DNA from: Macrotis lagotis
Taxonomy: Eukaryota > Chordata > Mammalia > Peramelemorphia > Peramelidae
DNA: 64,000 nt
NCBI RefSeq assembly: GCF_037893015.1
Contig: NC_133658.1
Span: 144,699,982 to 144,763,981, forward strand
Direction: 5' to 3'
Shown here: in pieces, positions 34,325 through 46,884 of the stretch
Layout: the number at the start of each line of letters is the position of its first letter
Position numbering within the stretch: position 1 is the first letter of the stretch
Made by a program: the position numbers and the translations under genes
Notes under the pieces: model-generated
The model's database searches: none
Told to the model about the DNA's origin: nothing
The model's input: only the letters and a program-made list of their open reading frames with translations

Positions 34325-34600
34325 AAAAAGTTATACATATATGTATATATATATATATTATATATATATTAATCATTTGCTCTGTCTAATCCCATGAGGT
34401 AAGCACTATGGCTATTATCCTCACTTTTATAGATGATGAAACTGAGTCTGAGAAACCATAGGTGCATAGACTTAGAACTAAAAAGGATGTTGGAAGTCAT
34501 GTAATCCTCATTTCACAGATGAGGAAATTGAGTCCCAGGGAAATTAAGCAGTTTGCTCAAGGTCACATAGGTAATAGCAAATGAAGAAGTTTTGAATATT
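34325..34600. mobile_element. AT-rich tract and MIR-like fragments
   Basis: A (TA)n-rich block (34,335-34,372), then GATGAAACTGAGTCTGAGAA and CAGATGAGGAAATTGAGTCC, MIR-like phrases. Confidence 0.5.
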
Positions 34601-35115
34601 GTAGACAAGTCTTGGCAGTATTCTTTCCAGGGACGTACAAATTGACAATGTGAATAGCACATGTATTGCCAGAGCTAGTTCAGTATTTGGGAGGCTCTGA
34701 AAGAAATGTGGGAGAGAAGTGGTATTAGACTAACTACCAAACTGAAGGTCTACAAAGCTGTTGTGCTAACCTTATTGCTATAGGCCTACGAAACCTGGGT
34801 CTACTAGTGCCATGTCAGGAAACTTAAACACTTCCACTTAAATTGTCTTAGGAAGATTCTTAGGATCACCTGTCAGCAGAAGATAACAGATACATTACTT
34901 CAGAGAGTGCAACTATGATGGGCTGGGCATGTTGTTAGAATGCCAGAAGGGTGCTTGCCAAATAGACTATTCTATGGTGTTCACATGGACTATTTGTGCC
35001 CGACCTGTGGTAGAACATTCCAAGCCTGTTTTGGTCTGATCTGCCACAGTCGGACATATTGTGATTTGTCTCAAACATAGTGATGACATTTTGGTCTTTT
35101 TCGATAACGAAGGAA
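34590..35115 (+). mobile_element. RTE-clade LINE, 3' end of ORF2
   Basis: Readable pieces in order: KLKVYKAVVLT, HFHLNCLRKILRI, WAGHVVRMPEG, then DYLCPTCGRTF and LICHSRT, a terminal C-x2-C...H-type segment. This is the C-terminal arrangement of RTE-type reverse-transcriptase polyproteins. Stops and frameshifts are present, so it is dead. The 3' UTR phrase CATAGTGATGACATTTTGGT resembles the tail used by the RTE-type SINE at 13.3 kb. Confidence 0.7.
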
Positions 35116-36182
35116 AAGAACCAAACAGCATAGGTATTAAGTGGCAGAAGTGGGATTTGAACCCAACTCCAAAGGCTCTAGAATAAGTTTTTTTTCTTTC
35201 ATCAGTTAAGAGACTTTTCCTTGATTAGAGGAGCACTTGATTAAATGAGCTACAGATGAAGGATTTTGAAATTTCCATGTGTATTAGACAGATAAGCTCT
35301 GAGTAATGGAGTTGAGCCAGCAAATATACTGTCAAACTTACTTGCTAAATGATCAAATCAAATTGCTTATTGGTCAAACGGTGCATACAGAAACGGGAAT
35401 AATCAATCACACTCTCCTCCAGAATGCCTAAATTGTAGAAAAGGTAGGGACCAAGATTTATCAAAGCTTTCACTAATCAAGAACTGAAATGACTGGAGGG
35501 TAAATAGGAGTGCTTTTATTCACTCCAAATCAATTAATCAGTGCACAGTATTAAGAAATGGCCAATAGGAATCAAGTATTGTCTCACAGGTAAACCTTCA
35601 GGTTTGACCAATCACAACAGGGAAATCCAATACCTTTACACTTGTGGTGTGCAGACACAGGAAAAGCAAGGACAGGGATACAAAGTAGACCAAGGTATAA
35701 AACAATTCAATATCAAGAAACAAAGATTGTCTGAAGCAAATAGTTTGAATAAATTACCTTTGTTTGCATCAGGCTCTTTGGATCCCTACAGCATACAAAT
35801 CAGACTTTCAGTTGTTTCTACTAGTTTATACTTATAAAAACCCACAAAAGTTGCCACTCTTCTTCAAAGAGGTTGGTCAAAGTATTATTGAATCAATCAA
35901 TACTCTGGGACTCACTATTTCCCTAGGCTTGTGCTAATGACTGAAACTACTGCTTCCCCTGGACCTATAACTTTATTAATTCATTCATTCAGTCAACATT
36001 AATTAAATGTTGGTTATGGACAAAGCATTGTGCTAAGTGTGAGGAGATTGTCCAAGGAGAGGGAAGTTTGTTCTGGGGAGAAATATAGCCAAGATATAAG
36101 ATGTATGTTTTAAGAAGGGACGGGTTCACCAAATGTCTCTTAGGTGACATCTGACCCACTCTTTGTAAAGAGTAGGAGAAGG
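35116..36182. other. No recognised gene
   Basis: Unique-looking, AT-rich; reading frames are short and show no recognised domain. Confidence 0.35.
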
Positions 36183-36336
36183 GAGGGTGGCTAGGTGGCC
36201 AGTGGATAAAGCACTGGCCCTGGAGTCAAGAGTACCTGGGTTCAAATCCGGTCTCAGAAACTTAATAATTACCTAGCCGTGTGGCCTTGGGCAAGCCACT
36301 TAACCCCACTGCCTTGCAAAAACCTAAAAAAAAAAA
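36183..36336 (+). mobile_element. Mar1/WSINE1-like SINE (young)
   Basis: GGTGGCTAGGTGGCCAGTGG to CTTGCAAAAACCTAAAAAAA. Flanking copies of GTAGGAGAAGG form an 11-bp target duplication. Confidence 0.94.
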
Positions 36337-36565
36337 GTAGGAGAAGGATCTTGATTTCACCAAATACATGCAACTGGTGGATAGACAAGGCAAGGTCCAG
36401 GACAGTGAATATTAGGTAATTCTTCTCCAGGCTACAAAAGGTGATTGGGTTAAAATTATATTTATCTGCCCTTTGGTCTAGTAGTTCTAGTGTAGATTCT
36501 GAAGAAAAGTTTTCATTTGATGAGTCTTAAGGGGAAGGGTAGCCTTTAGGCTTTTTTAGGACTTT

Positions 36566-36718
36566 TTTTTCTTTTTTTTTTTGCAAGGCAAATGGGGTTA
36601 AGTGGCTTGCCCAAGGCCACACGGCTAGGTAATTATTAAGTGTATGAGACAGGATTTGAACCCAGGTACTCCTGACTCCAGGGCCCGTGCTTTATCCACT
36701 ACACCACCTAGCTGCCCC
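36566..36718 (-). mobile_element. Mar1/WSINE1-like SINE (young)
   Basis: Reverse orientation, TTGCAAGGCAAATGGGGTTA to CACCACCTAGCTGCCCC, close to consensus; flanks TAGCCTTTAG and TAGCCTTTGG. Faces the copy 230 bp to the left, so the two form a large inverted repeat. Confidence 0.94.
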
Positions 36719-37879
36719 AAGGTTAGCCTTTGGCTAACACTTTATCACCCCTCCACTAAATGCTAGTTACATAAAAGAGAGTCTCAAATATTGAATAGCA
36801 AGTAATTCTAGTTATGCAAACAAAACAGTAAAGAGAGAGTAGAAAAGTTCCACTGGAAATGCAGATGCAAATAAGTTCTTCTTCCAGTGAAGTAGAAATA
36901 AGATCTGAATCAAATCAAGGGAAAGAAAATTATCTCATTCAGGTGAAGTCCTGTCTCAGTAGTCTCTAAAATTTCAGGCCTTGGAGGTCAGGAGCATGAT
37001 GGGCTTGGCTCTCTTAAATATTATTGACTCAAAGGGCTCTAGTCTATCATTCAGAAGTCTATTTTCACTGCTTCCCAAAAGGTCTTTCCAGAAACATCTC
37101 TGTTATTTGAATAACCAAATTAGTTGCCTCCAAGGAAGATGGGATTAAAAGAGAAGTGAAAACAAAGGGGCCTTCCATTAAAATCTCATGACTTAGTGTG
37201 TGATACTGAGGCAAATGAGGAGCATACCAACTTCATCCCGGGGAAGATGGGAGAAAAACAGAAATGATTCTTTCTGATTTTGCAGGGAATTAAAAAATAG
37301 AGACCTGTTTGAGAGGTGTAGGAAAGAATTATTCCCATAGGCTTCAGAAAGGCTGATGGCATTAAAAAACAGAGATGGGGAGATCCAAGTATCTAAAAAA
37401 AATTCATAAGTAACAGAATTATCCTAGTCTGGAGATATATTTTTGAGCTGTTACATTCAGATAGGTTAGAAAAGTGTTTCCAAATAGACCAGCATCTAGA
37501 GATCTGATCTACCAGACAATTTATGATAGAGGAAAGAGAAGAAAACTGAGAATAATATGACATGCATTCTACATTTGGGAAAAGGAAAGTTCAAAAAATT
37601 CAGGGAAAAAAATAACAGGTACATGACACAAAGCAAAGAAAGATCCAAAAGGGATGAGAAACTCTCAAAAACAAAGTACTAAAGTCACAAAGAGAAGCAA
37701 TTCCAGAGAAGAAGAAGATAATTGTCTAAACGCAAATCCATGTTGATTGCATAGGGACCTCACCAACCCACTTAGATTTTTTAAATATATGTATACTGAA
37801 GATAGAGGCAGGGTCCAATTGCAGAAGATAAATCCAAAAATATGGCATTGTCCTATTAATAATCTTAAGATTCAGATTG
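36719..37879. other. No recognised gene
   Basis: AT-rich sequence without a nameable repeat or exon. Confidence 0.35.
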
Positions 37880-37989
37880 ATTGATGACTGGAAAAGGTTA
37901 ACAAAAAAAGTTGAAACTACATGGTGAGAAAAGGATGGGACTAGAGAAAATTACAAATATTGGAGGGCATGTGGGAAATATGTGTATAC

Positions 37990-38144
37990 TCTTTTTTTTT
38001 AGATATTTGCAAGGTAATGGGGTTAAGTGGCTTGCCCAAGGCCACACAACTAGGTAATTATTAAGTGTCTGAGGTCATATTTGAACTCAGGTACTCCTGA
38101 CTCCAGGGCTGGTGCTCTATCCACTGTACCACCTAGCTGCCCCC
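37990..38144 (-). mobile_element. Mar1/WSINE1-like SINE in L1
   Basis: ATTTGCAAGGTAATGGGGTT to ACCACCTAGCTGCCCC, flanked by TGTGTATACTC on both sides (11-bp target duplication). Confidence 0.94.
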
Positions 38145-38606
38145 TTTGTGTATACTCCTTAACTCTGTAATACCACTATTATTTCTAGTTCCCAAGGAGA
38201 TCAGGGAAAAAGGAAAAGAACATATATGTTTTAAAATGCTTATAGTAGCTCTCTTTGTTGTGGCAAAGGACTGAAAACTGAGGGGATGGTCATCTATTGA
38301 GGATATTTGGTTGTGATGGAATACCATTGTGCTGTTAGAAATGATGAGCAGATTGATGTTAGGGGGAAAAAAATAGTAAGACTTGCAAGAAATAGTGAAA
38401 AGTAAAACTGGTAGAACCAAAAGTATGTTGTATAAAGTAACAGCAATATTGTTTGAAAAGTGACTATGAATGACTAAACTATTCTGAGTGATATGAATAT
38501 GCAAATAAATAGCAAAGGATCTCTGAAGGGAGATGCTAACTACCTTCAGAGAAAGGACCAATATATGGAAGTACATATTGTATGGTTCCACTTATATAAA
38601 TATGTC

Positions 38607-38609
38607 TGT

Positions 38610-38654
<45 letters not shown>

Positions 38655-38670
38655 TGTGTATGTGTGTGTG
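38607..38670. repeat. (TG)n microsatellite
   Basis: About 30 units with a few TATG interruptions. Confidence 0.96.
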
Positions 38671-38764
38671 AGATATTGGCCTTCTCTAATGTGGGGTTGG
38701 GAGGAAGGGAGGGAGACAGAACTCAAAATGTAACAAAATAAAATAAATATTTTTTAAAAGAAAG

Positions 38765-39420
<656 letters not shown>

Positions 39421-41251
39421 CTGGTGGTAAGCTTTTGTCTCTTCCTATGGGTATATAGTCATGACCATTGACACTCGATTAAAAGGACAAAGATAATTTC
39501 TGATTAAGTTTCAGAGCCTAAGGCTGCAACAATATGAAATGGCTGGTATGTGTCAAGGAAATTACATTGTAGCTTCTTGAAAATGATATTCAGTGCCTGA
39601 AATTGTAACCAAGATGATTTGGTTGGCCAGGCTGAAGAAAAATTCTTGTTGGAGGAGTCATTCCTCTGTGATGACCTACAAAAGAAAGTCAGCTTATCCT
39701 CTTTTTGCTTTTTCTCTTAAACTTTTCCTTTGGAGTACATGGATTGGGCAGGGGGAAAGGGAAGGAATTTTTAATCTTCCACTTAAACAGGAGTCCATGA
39801 TGGCTGACTCAAACTTCATGTGCTTGCCCAGATGGCCAGAAAAGGGAGTTCACAGGCTTCAAGTTTATAGCTGCTTGATGCCCTTGTTTCCCCTTCTGAG
39901 TAAAGGTCAGAGACCAGGAAGCTGATCCTATGAACTGATAATGAATTCCTCAACCCAAAAGACGGAAACAGTGGAGGGATAGTAGAAAAGCTTCATGAAT
40001 TCTTGCAGAGCATACTACAGTAGTAAACAAGTTACTCATCCACAGGGCCCAATATGGGGAATTCATAGAAAATGTTCCTGGACATCCTGTGTAGAGGAAA
40101 GGAAACCTAAATTTTATAGGTAGCACTATCCCTGAATCCAGCATTCTAGCTTAGAGGGGAAATAGCTTGAGCAATGCAGTCTTGGGTTCTACTTTAAAAG
40201 AAACTCTGGGTTCAAGAGTTGTAAGATATGATTTAGAGGAGAAAAGGGAAAATTGTGAACAACATGCTTTGGAGATAGAAGAGGACTGTCCACATAGCCT
40301 CCATAGAGTAAGGAAAAGTAATAAAACTATGAGATGGAGGAGTAAACCACTTACCTTGCCTTTCTATTACTGCCATGTATTATTTAGATATATAGGTAGT
40401 GAGTGAAGGTTTCCTTAATGAGAAGGGTAGCCTGTCTGGTAGCCCCAAAGTGTTTGCTTTCTAGGGGAACCAAACATGAGAGTGGCACTGAGTCTTGGGG
40501 TGGGGGGAATCATGTTCCAGTAGAAGACCTGGATGATCAGAGTGTGACCTACTAGCAGCTCTAAATTCACTTCCCTTCCAAGGAGAGTTAATAGGCTATT
40601 TCAAATATTTTATTATTTTTTTTATCTGTTTATGGGTTTCTGGTAGTCTTTTTCCAGATCTGCATTTTATGAGGGGTGAAATAAAAAAATGTACCCTACA
40701 AAGTCATGGTCTCAAATCATCTCATTCTTCTTGTTACCCTACTCTTGAAGCATGCCAGTTTCTTAGCCTCCTTCATAAAATGTGGTATACCAAATTGAAC
40801 ACAATACTTCAGATGTTATCTGACCAAGGGTGGGGATTTGACCTGAGTGCTGCTCCTCTCTTAATACAGCAAGTAAAGCATTAACTCTTTTTTGGTTTTC
40901 ATGTTATACTGTTGACTCCTTTGAAGCTTACAGTCCAGTAGATTCTCCCCCCACCCCAAGGCTTTCCCAGGCTGAGCTGTCAACCTAATAACTTCTATCT
41001 TCATCCCAGGTCCTTCTTTAGAATTATTAGTCATATCAGGCTTAATCACTGAATTCAGGAGCCTTCCTCCTTTGCCATAGGGCCTTAGTTAGATTATCCA
41101 CCTCATACTGACACCTCCTGCCCTCTACTCAGATTCCTCAGGGTCTTTTTCCTCACATTCCCAGCTTCTTTGTTGGGAGCCTCCTAGGACACATCATTAC
41201 TAGCCATAATATGGAGGAAGGACTTTGAATTAGTCTAATCACCTCATTCTT
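39421..41251. other. No recognised gene
   Basis: No exon or clear repeat. Longest reading frames (for example 39,593-39,925) match nothing I know and look like chance. Confidence 0.35.
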
Positions 41252-41411
41252 TTTATTTTTGTTTGTTTAGGTTTTTGCTAGGCAATGGCGTTAAGTGGCT
41301 TGCCCAAGGCCACACAGCTAGGTAATTATTAAGTGTCTGAGGTGGGATTTGAACTCAGGTACTCCTGACTCCGAGGCCGGTGCTCTATTCACTGTGCCAC
41401 TTAGCCACCCC
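41252..41411 (-). mobile_element. Mar1/WSINE1-like SINE
   Basis: GGTTTTTGCTAGGCAATGGC to CTGTGCCACTTAGCCACCCC; flanks AATCACCTCATTC and AATCATCTCATTC. Confidence 0.93.
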
Positions 41412-41973
41412 GCAATCATCTCATTCCTATGAAGCTCTCACTACCTATGTACAAACCTCAATTCCCCAAACCAACTCCCTTACTTCTCAACCCAAACCCC
41501 AGAGGATCCCACTCCAAATCTATCCACCCCTTCCACCATACCCTTCTAAATGCCTTTTCCATAATTAACTAACTTTGTTTTATCTTAGACTTTTTCTATT
41601 TTCATTGTTTCCAGTTTCTGGAAATGACTGAGAGCTAGCCCCCTTCTACATCTCTGGTAGTCTTTTCAAGCACAAATTAGATTGTCACTCATACCTCACA
41701 AACCTCCAACATTCAGTGGTCATGGTAGAGGATTTCCTTTTGCCGTTTCCAGAGACTCTTGTTACCATCACTCAACAACATCTTTGAGATCCATAGTATA
41801 CAAATTTATCACTCAATGGTGATCCTGGTAGCTATTAGCAATAGATAATAATACCTTAATACCTCAATACATTCCCCTTCCTGCCTCAATGAGTTCAGTC
41901 TGTAAATCACAGTCCTTCTTTCCTCCCCAACTCCTACTCTCATGTTAAGGGATTTCAACATGTATACATATAC

Positions 41974-41974
<1 letters not shown>

Positions 41975-42023
<49 letters not shown>
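41975..42023. repeat. (AT)n microsatellite
   Basis: About 24 AT units, self-complementary. Confidence 0.97.
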
Positions 42024-42029
<6 letters not shown>

Positions 42030-42571
42030 TGAATTTTCCTTCAAATGGTCTAACTTCGTAGTTCCTCAGTTTATTCCATTTCCAAGATCTACTTCATTCT
42101 ACTTTATACGATATATTCTTGATCTTGCTATAATCCACAATTGTTCTACTTCTATATTCATAGAAGTGTATATTCATGAATACCAAAATGCCTTTATTTG
42201 ATAATAATCTCTTATCATTCCATCTTTCTCTATGACCTTCTAACTCTATTTTTTGGTCATCATTGTAACCTCCATTCCCTTTACCCCTCAGTTTTCTTAT
42301 AGGCCATCAACCTTGCACTGGTAACATCCTCCTGCTTTCCCAATTCCTTTGTAAACCAACTCAGCTCTAATCACTTATCCCCTGTTCTATCACAGATCCT
42401 CTGGATTATTCCCATTATCTGATTTCTTTACCTTTATTCATGTGCTGCTTAATAAAGCTAGAGAAAAAAAAAAGAGAATTTGTGATTGGATCCACTGCAA
42501 CTTTATATTACATAATCTCAACTGGACTCTCCCTGCAGTGAGGCCATTCTTTTACACATCCCTAACTGATT

Positions 42572-42747
42572 CTTTTTTTTCTTTTCTTTCTTTTTTTTTT
42601 TAGTTTTTTTGCAAGGCAAATGGGGTTAAGTGGCTTGCCCAAGGCCACACAGCTAGGTAATTATTAAGTGTCTGAGACCGGATTTGAACCCAGGTACTCC
42701 TGACTCCAGGGCCGGTGCTTTATCCACTACACCACCTAGCTGCACCC
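42572..42747 (-). mobile_element. Mar1/WSINE1-like SINE (young)
   Basis: Near-consensus reverse copy; flanked by CCCTAACTGATTCTT on both sides, a perfect 15-bp target duplication. Confidence 0.96.
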
Positions 42748-43703
42748 CTAACTGATTCTTTATGCCACTCACTACAGCAGCTCTTTCAAATATTTTAGTA
42801 CCTCCTCCAGCTTCCCATTGAATCCCTTTTCCACTCCACTTTTAAACCTGCCTTCTCTCCCACCTCATTGGAAAAAAAAATTTGAAGCCTTTTGTTGAGA
42901 ACTCTCCTTCTTCCTTATCTCACATCACTCAGACATCTCCCCTACTACTTCCTCTTTCATTCCTATCTCTGATGTAGAGATAACCTTTTACAAGTATCTT
43001 TTTTTTAACATTCATTTTTAAGTAAGATTTAAGTTACAATTTTTTTCTCTCTTCCACCCTCCTCCCTAAGACAATTTAATACACTACATGCATTCTGGAT
43101 CCCATCCCATTGAGAATCCAGGAGATTGTCCCCACTAACATTCCTACTCTCTTTTTAATTTTTAATCTTTCCCTATCTGCTGGTTCCTTCCATGGTACCT
43201 ACAAAAAGTCCAGTGTCTCCCCTAATGTTCAAAAGTCTCCACTTTCTCTCACCATCCCTGCAAGTTTTCCCTCCTTTGCTAAATTCCTTAAGAAAGTCCT
43301 TTTCTTTGCCTCTTTTCACTTACTTTTAAACCCTCTGAAGTCTGAATTTCAACCTTCTTTTTTCCATTGAAAGTATCCTCTCCAAAGTTGCCAGCAATCT
43401 ATTTTTGCCAAATCTAATGGCCTTTTCCTAATCTCATTCTTCTTGATCACATTCTGTAGAGCCTTTGACACCACTGGTCACCACTTCCTCCTGAACATGT
43501 CTTCTCTAGGTTTTCAGTACACTGCTCCCTCCTGGTTCTCTTTCCCCTTTCTTAAATGGCCATTTTCCAGTCTCCTTTGCTGGATCTTCATCTGTTTCAG
43601 GACAGGTCCTGTTTCAGGACCATCTACACTATCTTGGTGATGTCATTAGCTTCTATAGATTCAATTGTCATCACCATACAAATGTTTCTAGATTTAATTA
43701 TTT

Positions 43704-43843
43704 TTAGTTGTTTTTTTCAAAGCAATGGGGCTAAGTGACTTACCCAAGGTCACACAGCTAGGTAATTATTAAATGTCTGGGGCTGGATTTGAACTCAGGT
43801 CCTCCAGGGCCAATGTTCTATCCACTGTGCCACCTAGCTGCCC
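43704..43843 (-). mobile_element. Mar1/WSINE1-like SINE
   Basis: AAGCAATGGGGCTAAGTGAC to GCCACCTAGCTGCCCC. Confidence 0.92.
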
Positions 43844-44001
43844 CTTTTTTCCAAGTCTAATTATACAACCTTTGTCTCTCCTGAGATAGATCCTGCATCA
43901 CCAACTGCTTTTGGGATAGATCAAGTTAGATATCTAGTTGACATCACATATTCAACGTATCCCAAATTCAATTTATTATCTTCTCCTAAAACCTACTTTC
44001 T

Positions 44002-44170
44002 TTTTTTTTTGGTTTTGTTTTGGGGTTTTTTTTTGCAAGGCAGTGGGGTTAAGTGACCTGCTCAAGGTCACACAGTTAGGTAATTACTAAGTGTCTGAGG
44101 TCAAATTTGAATTCAGGTCCTCCTGACTCCAGGACTGGTGCTCTATCCACTGTGCCCCCTAGCTACCCCA
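44002..44170 (-). mobile_element. Mar1/WSINE1-like SINE
   Basis: TTGCAAGGCAGTGGGGTTAA to TGCCCCCTAGCTACCCC; flanks TAAAACCTACTTTCTT and TAAAATCTACTTTCTT. Confidence 0.93.
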
Positions 44171-44779
44171 TAAAATCTACTTTCTTCTTTAACTTCCTTA
44201 TTACTTCCTTCAAGGATATCATCCTTTCTCCCAGTTGCCCATACTCACAACCTCAGTGTCACACTCAGCTCCTCATTTCATCAACTACATATATCTAATA
44301 TGTTGCTAAATCTTATTTCTAGTTTCACAATATCTCTTTTGCACAATTTCCTTTTCTCCACTTGTACAGTTGTTACTCTAGTATTAACCCTCATCAACAT
44401 ATACCTGGACTATTGCCATAGTCTTTTTTTTTTCATAGAAGCTTTTTAGCAGTAGAATTTCATCTTTAGCAAATAATTTGAAAAACTACTCACCTGCCCC
44501 CATTCTAGTTTCCACAATGTCTGGGCTTTCTTAACATGTACATGCTTATGTAAGAAGTTGTTATGTCAGAAATCACAAGGTCCCAGTAAAGTGAAACAAG
44601 ACAGCTCCTTTCTTTAGGAAACATAATCTGCAGGGCAATGGGTAGCTCTTTTGATTGTGCCACACATGAGCTGACTGAAGCATGTAGCACTGAAGGCTTA
44701 TAAATCACATCATGAATTACTTTATTTGAGCCACATGGCTACTTCATGAGGTAGACATACCATAACCACCATTTTATTT

Positions 44780-44965
44780 TGTTGTTTGTTGTTAGATAGT
44801 TTTCAGTCATGTCCAACTCTTCCTGACCACATTTGGGGTTTTCTTGGCAAAGATACTAGAGTGGTTTGCCATTTCCCTCTCCAGCTTAGGGTTAAGTGAC
44901 TTACCTGGGGTTATAAGTGTTTTAGGCCAGATCTGAACTCAGGAAGATGCCATCTGCTGCCCTAT
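44780..44965 (-). mobile_element. Marsupial MAR-type SINE (long form, head decayed)
   Basis: TTTCAGTCATGTCCAACTCT, CTAGAGTGGTTTGCCATTTC, GGGTTAAGTGACTTACCTGG. Confidence 0.8.
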
Positions 44966-45461
44966 ACACCAAATTAAATGACTTTTTCAGGTTTTCAAAA
45001 TCACCATTTGGGGCAGTATTTGAACCCAAAGCTTAACTCCAAGCCCACCACTTTATTTACTAAAGACACTGCCACACACAGGGTAACCTTCAATACACTA
45101 TTATTACACAAGCAGAGATGTAGAGGTCAGCATTAAAATATCAGATATATATTTATTACTGAACCAAAAAGGTCAGGAGCAGTCTCTACAACAATAAGTT
45201 TCTTTATGTCTGTCACTTGGCAGGCAGCTTCCAAAATGGGAGAGTCATAGCATTTACTTCTTATCAGGGGCGGTGGCATGGTGGAGTGTTTGGACTTGGT
45301 ACAAAACAAACATGAACATCATGGCATTGGCAGTTCTTTCTTTGTGAGTCTAGCTCGGTCTTTCTCTGGAGTCTCTTCTTGGAGCCACACCTAAACTTAT
45401 GGTCACTTTTCATGAGAACCGACTGAAAAATGAGACAATTTTGCTTTGACTTCTTTGCACA

Positions 45462-45486
45462 CCCCCCCCCCCCCCCAAAAAAAAAA
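45462..45486. repeat. C(15)A(10) homopolymer junction
   Basis: Fifteen C followed by ten A; likely length-variable. Confidence 0.9.
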
Positions 45487-45489
45487 CCT

Positions 45490-45637
45490 CTTGATCTTAG
45501 ACAAGCCTTAGCAATTGGGATTAAGTAATTTGCCCAGAGTCACATAGCTAGTAAGTATCAAGTGTCTGAGATCAAATTTGAACTCAGGTCTTAACTTCAG
45601 GGGTGGTGCTCTATCCACAGCGCCATCTAGCTGCCCC
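45490..45637 (-). mobile_element. Mar1-like SINE
   Basis: GGGATTAAGTAATTTGCCCA to GCGCCATCTAGCTGCCCC. Confidence 0.9.
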
Positions 45638-45913
45638 ACTTAATTTTTTTTTTGACTTCTTGAAAATTGTGCCCAATGCTTAGACATGTCCTATCAAGAT
45701 GGGAAGGCTTTCAGAGATCGATTGACTGTATGTTTGCAGATTGAGGACTAATGTACCTGATTTTTATAGAATTTAAAAAAAATTATGAAATTAAGAAATA
45801 TCAAATAAAATTAGCATTTTCTTGTATGTAATAGATCAGAAAAAAGGATTGTACATGAAATTGTAAACCTTTTATATACAGCTTGCTTTTCTTTTAAAAT
45901 ATATAATAAATTT

Positions 45914-46062
45914 GGGGCAGCTAGATGGCACAGTGGATAGAGCACTGGCCCTGAGGTCAGAAGACTTGAGTTCAAATCCAGCCTCAGACACTTAATAATT
46001 ACTTAGCAGTGTGACCTTGGACAAGTCACTTAACCCCATTGCCTTGCAAAAACAAAACAATA
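45914..46062 (+). mobile_element. Mar1/WSINE1-like SINE
   Basis: GGGGCAGCTAGATGGCACAG to CCATTGCCTTGCAAAAACAA. Confidence 0.94.
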
Positions 46063-46170
46063 TATGTAAATATATAATGTAAATTATATGTAATATATAA
46101 ACTCAACACATAACTTTCACAAAATTGTTCTTGTCTGTAATTCTAGCATTCTTTTCCTTATTCTTCTGGA

Positions 46171-46325
46171 TTTTTTTTTTTAGGTTTTTGCAAGGCAAAT
46201 GGGGCTAAGTGGCTTGCCCAAGGCCACACAGCTAAGTAATTATTAAGAGTCTGAGACCGGATTTGCATTCAGGTACTTCTGACTCCAGGGCCTGTGCTCT
46301 ATCCACTGTGCCATCTAGCTACCCC
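46171..46325 (-). mobile_element. Mar1/WSINE1-like SINE
   Basis: TTTTTGCAAGGCAAATGGGG to GTGCCATCTAGCTACCCC. It faces the copy at 45,914-46,062, 110 bp away. Confidence 0.94.
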
Positions 46326-46569
46326 TCTTCTGTTTTTTTTTTAAAGTTTCCAACACAGATTTTTAATTTTTTTCCCTTTCTTCAAGAAAATTGCCAAGGT
46401 CACCCTTTGCATACTGGGTCATTGTCAGTCATCTTGACTTTTGTCTTATCTCTAGATTCTCATAATTCTGGTGGAGAGAAAGACATGACTTTGCACAACT
46501 CTGCCTCACTTAAATCTGATTCACTTACAAGTCAAGATAGCACTTTCATTGATTCTCATTGAGAATGAA

Positions 46570-46785
46570 GAACAAACAATAATTTCCTTTCTTAATTCTA
46601 ATGACTTCCCTCTGTTGATAATTTCTAATTTGTCCTGTATCTAGCTTGCTTGCTGGTTTTCCCTTTAAACTGTGAGCTTCTTGAGAGCAGAGGCTATCTT
46701 TTGCCTTTTCTTTCATCTTCAATACTTTGTACAGTGTCTGACACACAGTAGGTGCCTAATAAATTTTTATTGACTTATTTTTTTT
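46570..46785 (+). mobile_element. LINE-2 3' end
   Basis: GACTTCCCTCTGTTGATAAT, AACTGTGAGCTTCTTGAGAG, GTGTCTGACACACAGTAGGT, GCCTAATAAATTTTTATTGA: a complete, well-preserved L2 terminus. Confidence 0.75.
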
Positions 46786-46884
46786 GCTAACTTATCTCTA
46801 ATTCTCTCCTCTTACTCCTCTATCTCCAATTTAAAAATAAAAACAAAAAACTCTGAAACAAATACACAGGTTTTTGTTGTTCTT

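Larger units (their letters stand above)
37880..38760 (+). mobile_element. L1 3' region with nested SINE
   Basis: GGTTGTGATGGAATACCATT, AACAGCAATATTGTTTGAAA, CTACCTTCAGAGAAAGGACC and an A-rich end. The SINE at 37,990-38,144 and a (TG)n tract interrupt it. Confidence 0.7.
41415..44430 (+). mobile_element. Long LINE-2 copy (ORF2 region) with three nested SINEs
   Basis: From about 42.75 kb the L2 ORF2 order is clear: CTGGTTCCTTCCATGGTACC, CACTTTCTCTCACCATCCCT, AGCCTTTGACACCACTGGTC, TGCTCCCTCCTGGTTCTC, TATACCTGGACTATTGCCAT. 41.4-42.5 kb resembles the upstream endonuclease part, less surely. SINEs at 42,572, 43,704 and 44,002, an L1-like scrap (43,000-43,090) and an (AT)n tract interrupt it. The L2 3' end is missing. 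Confidence 0.55.
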
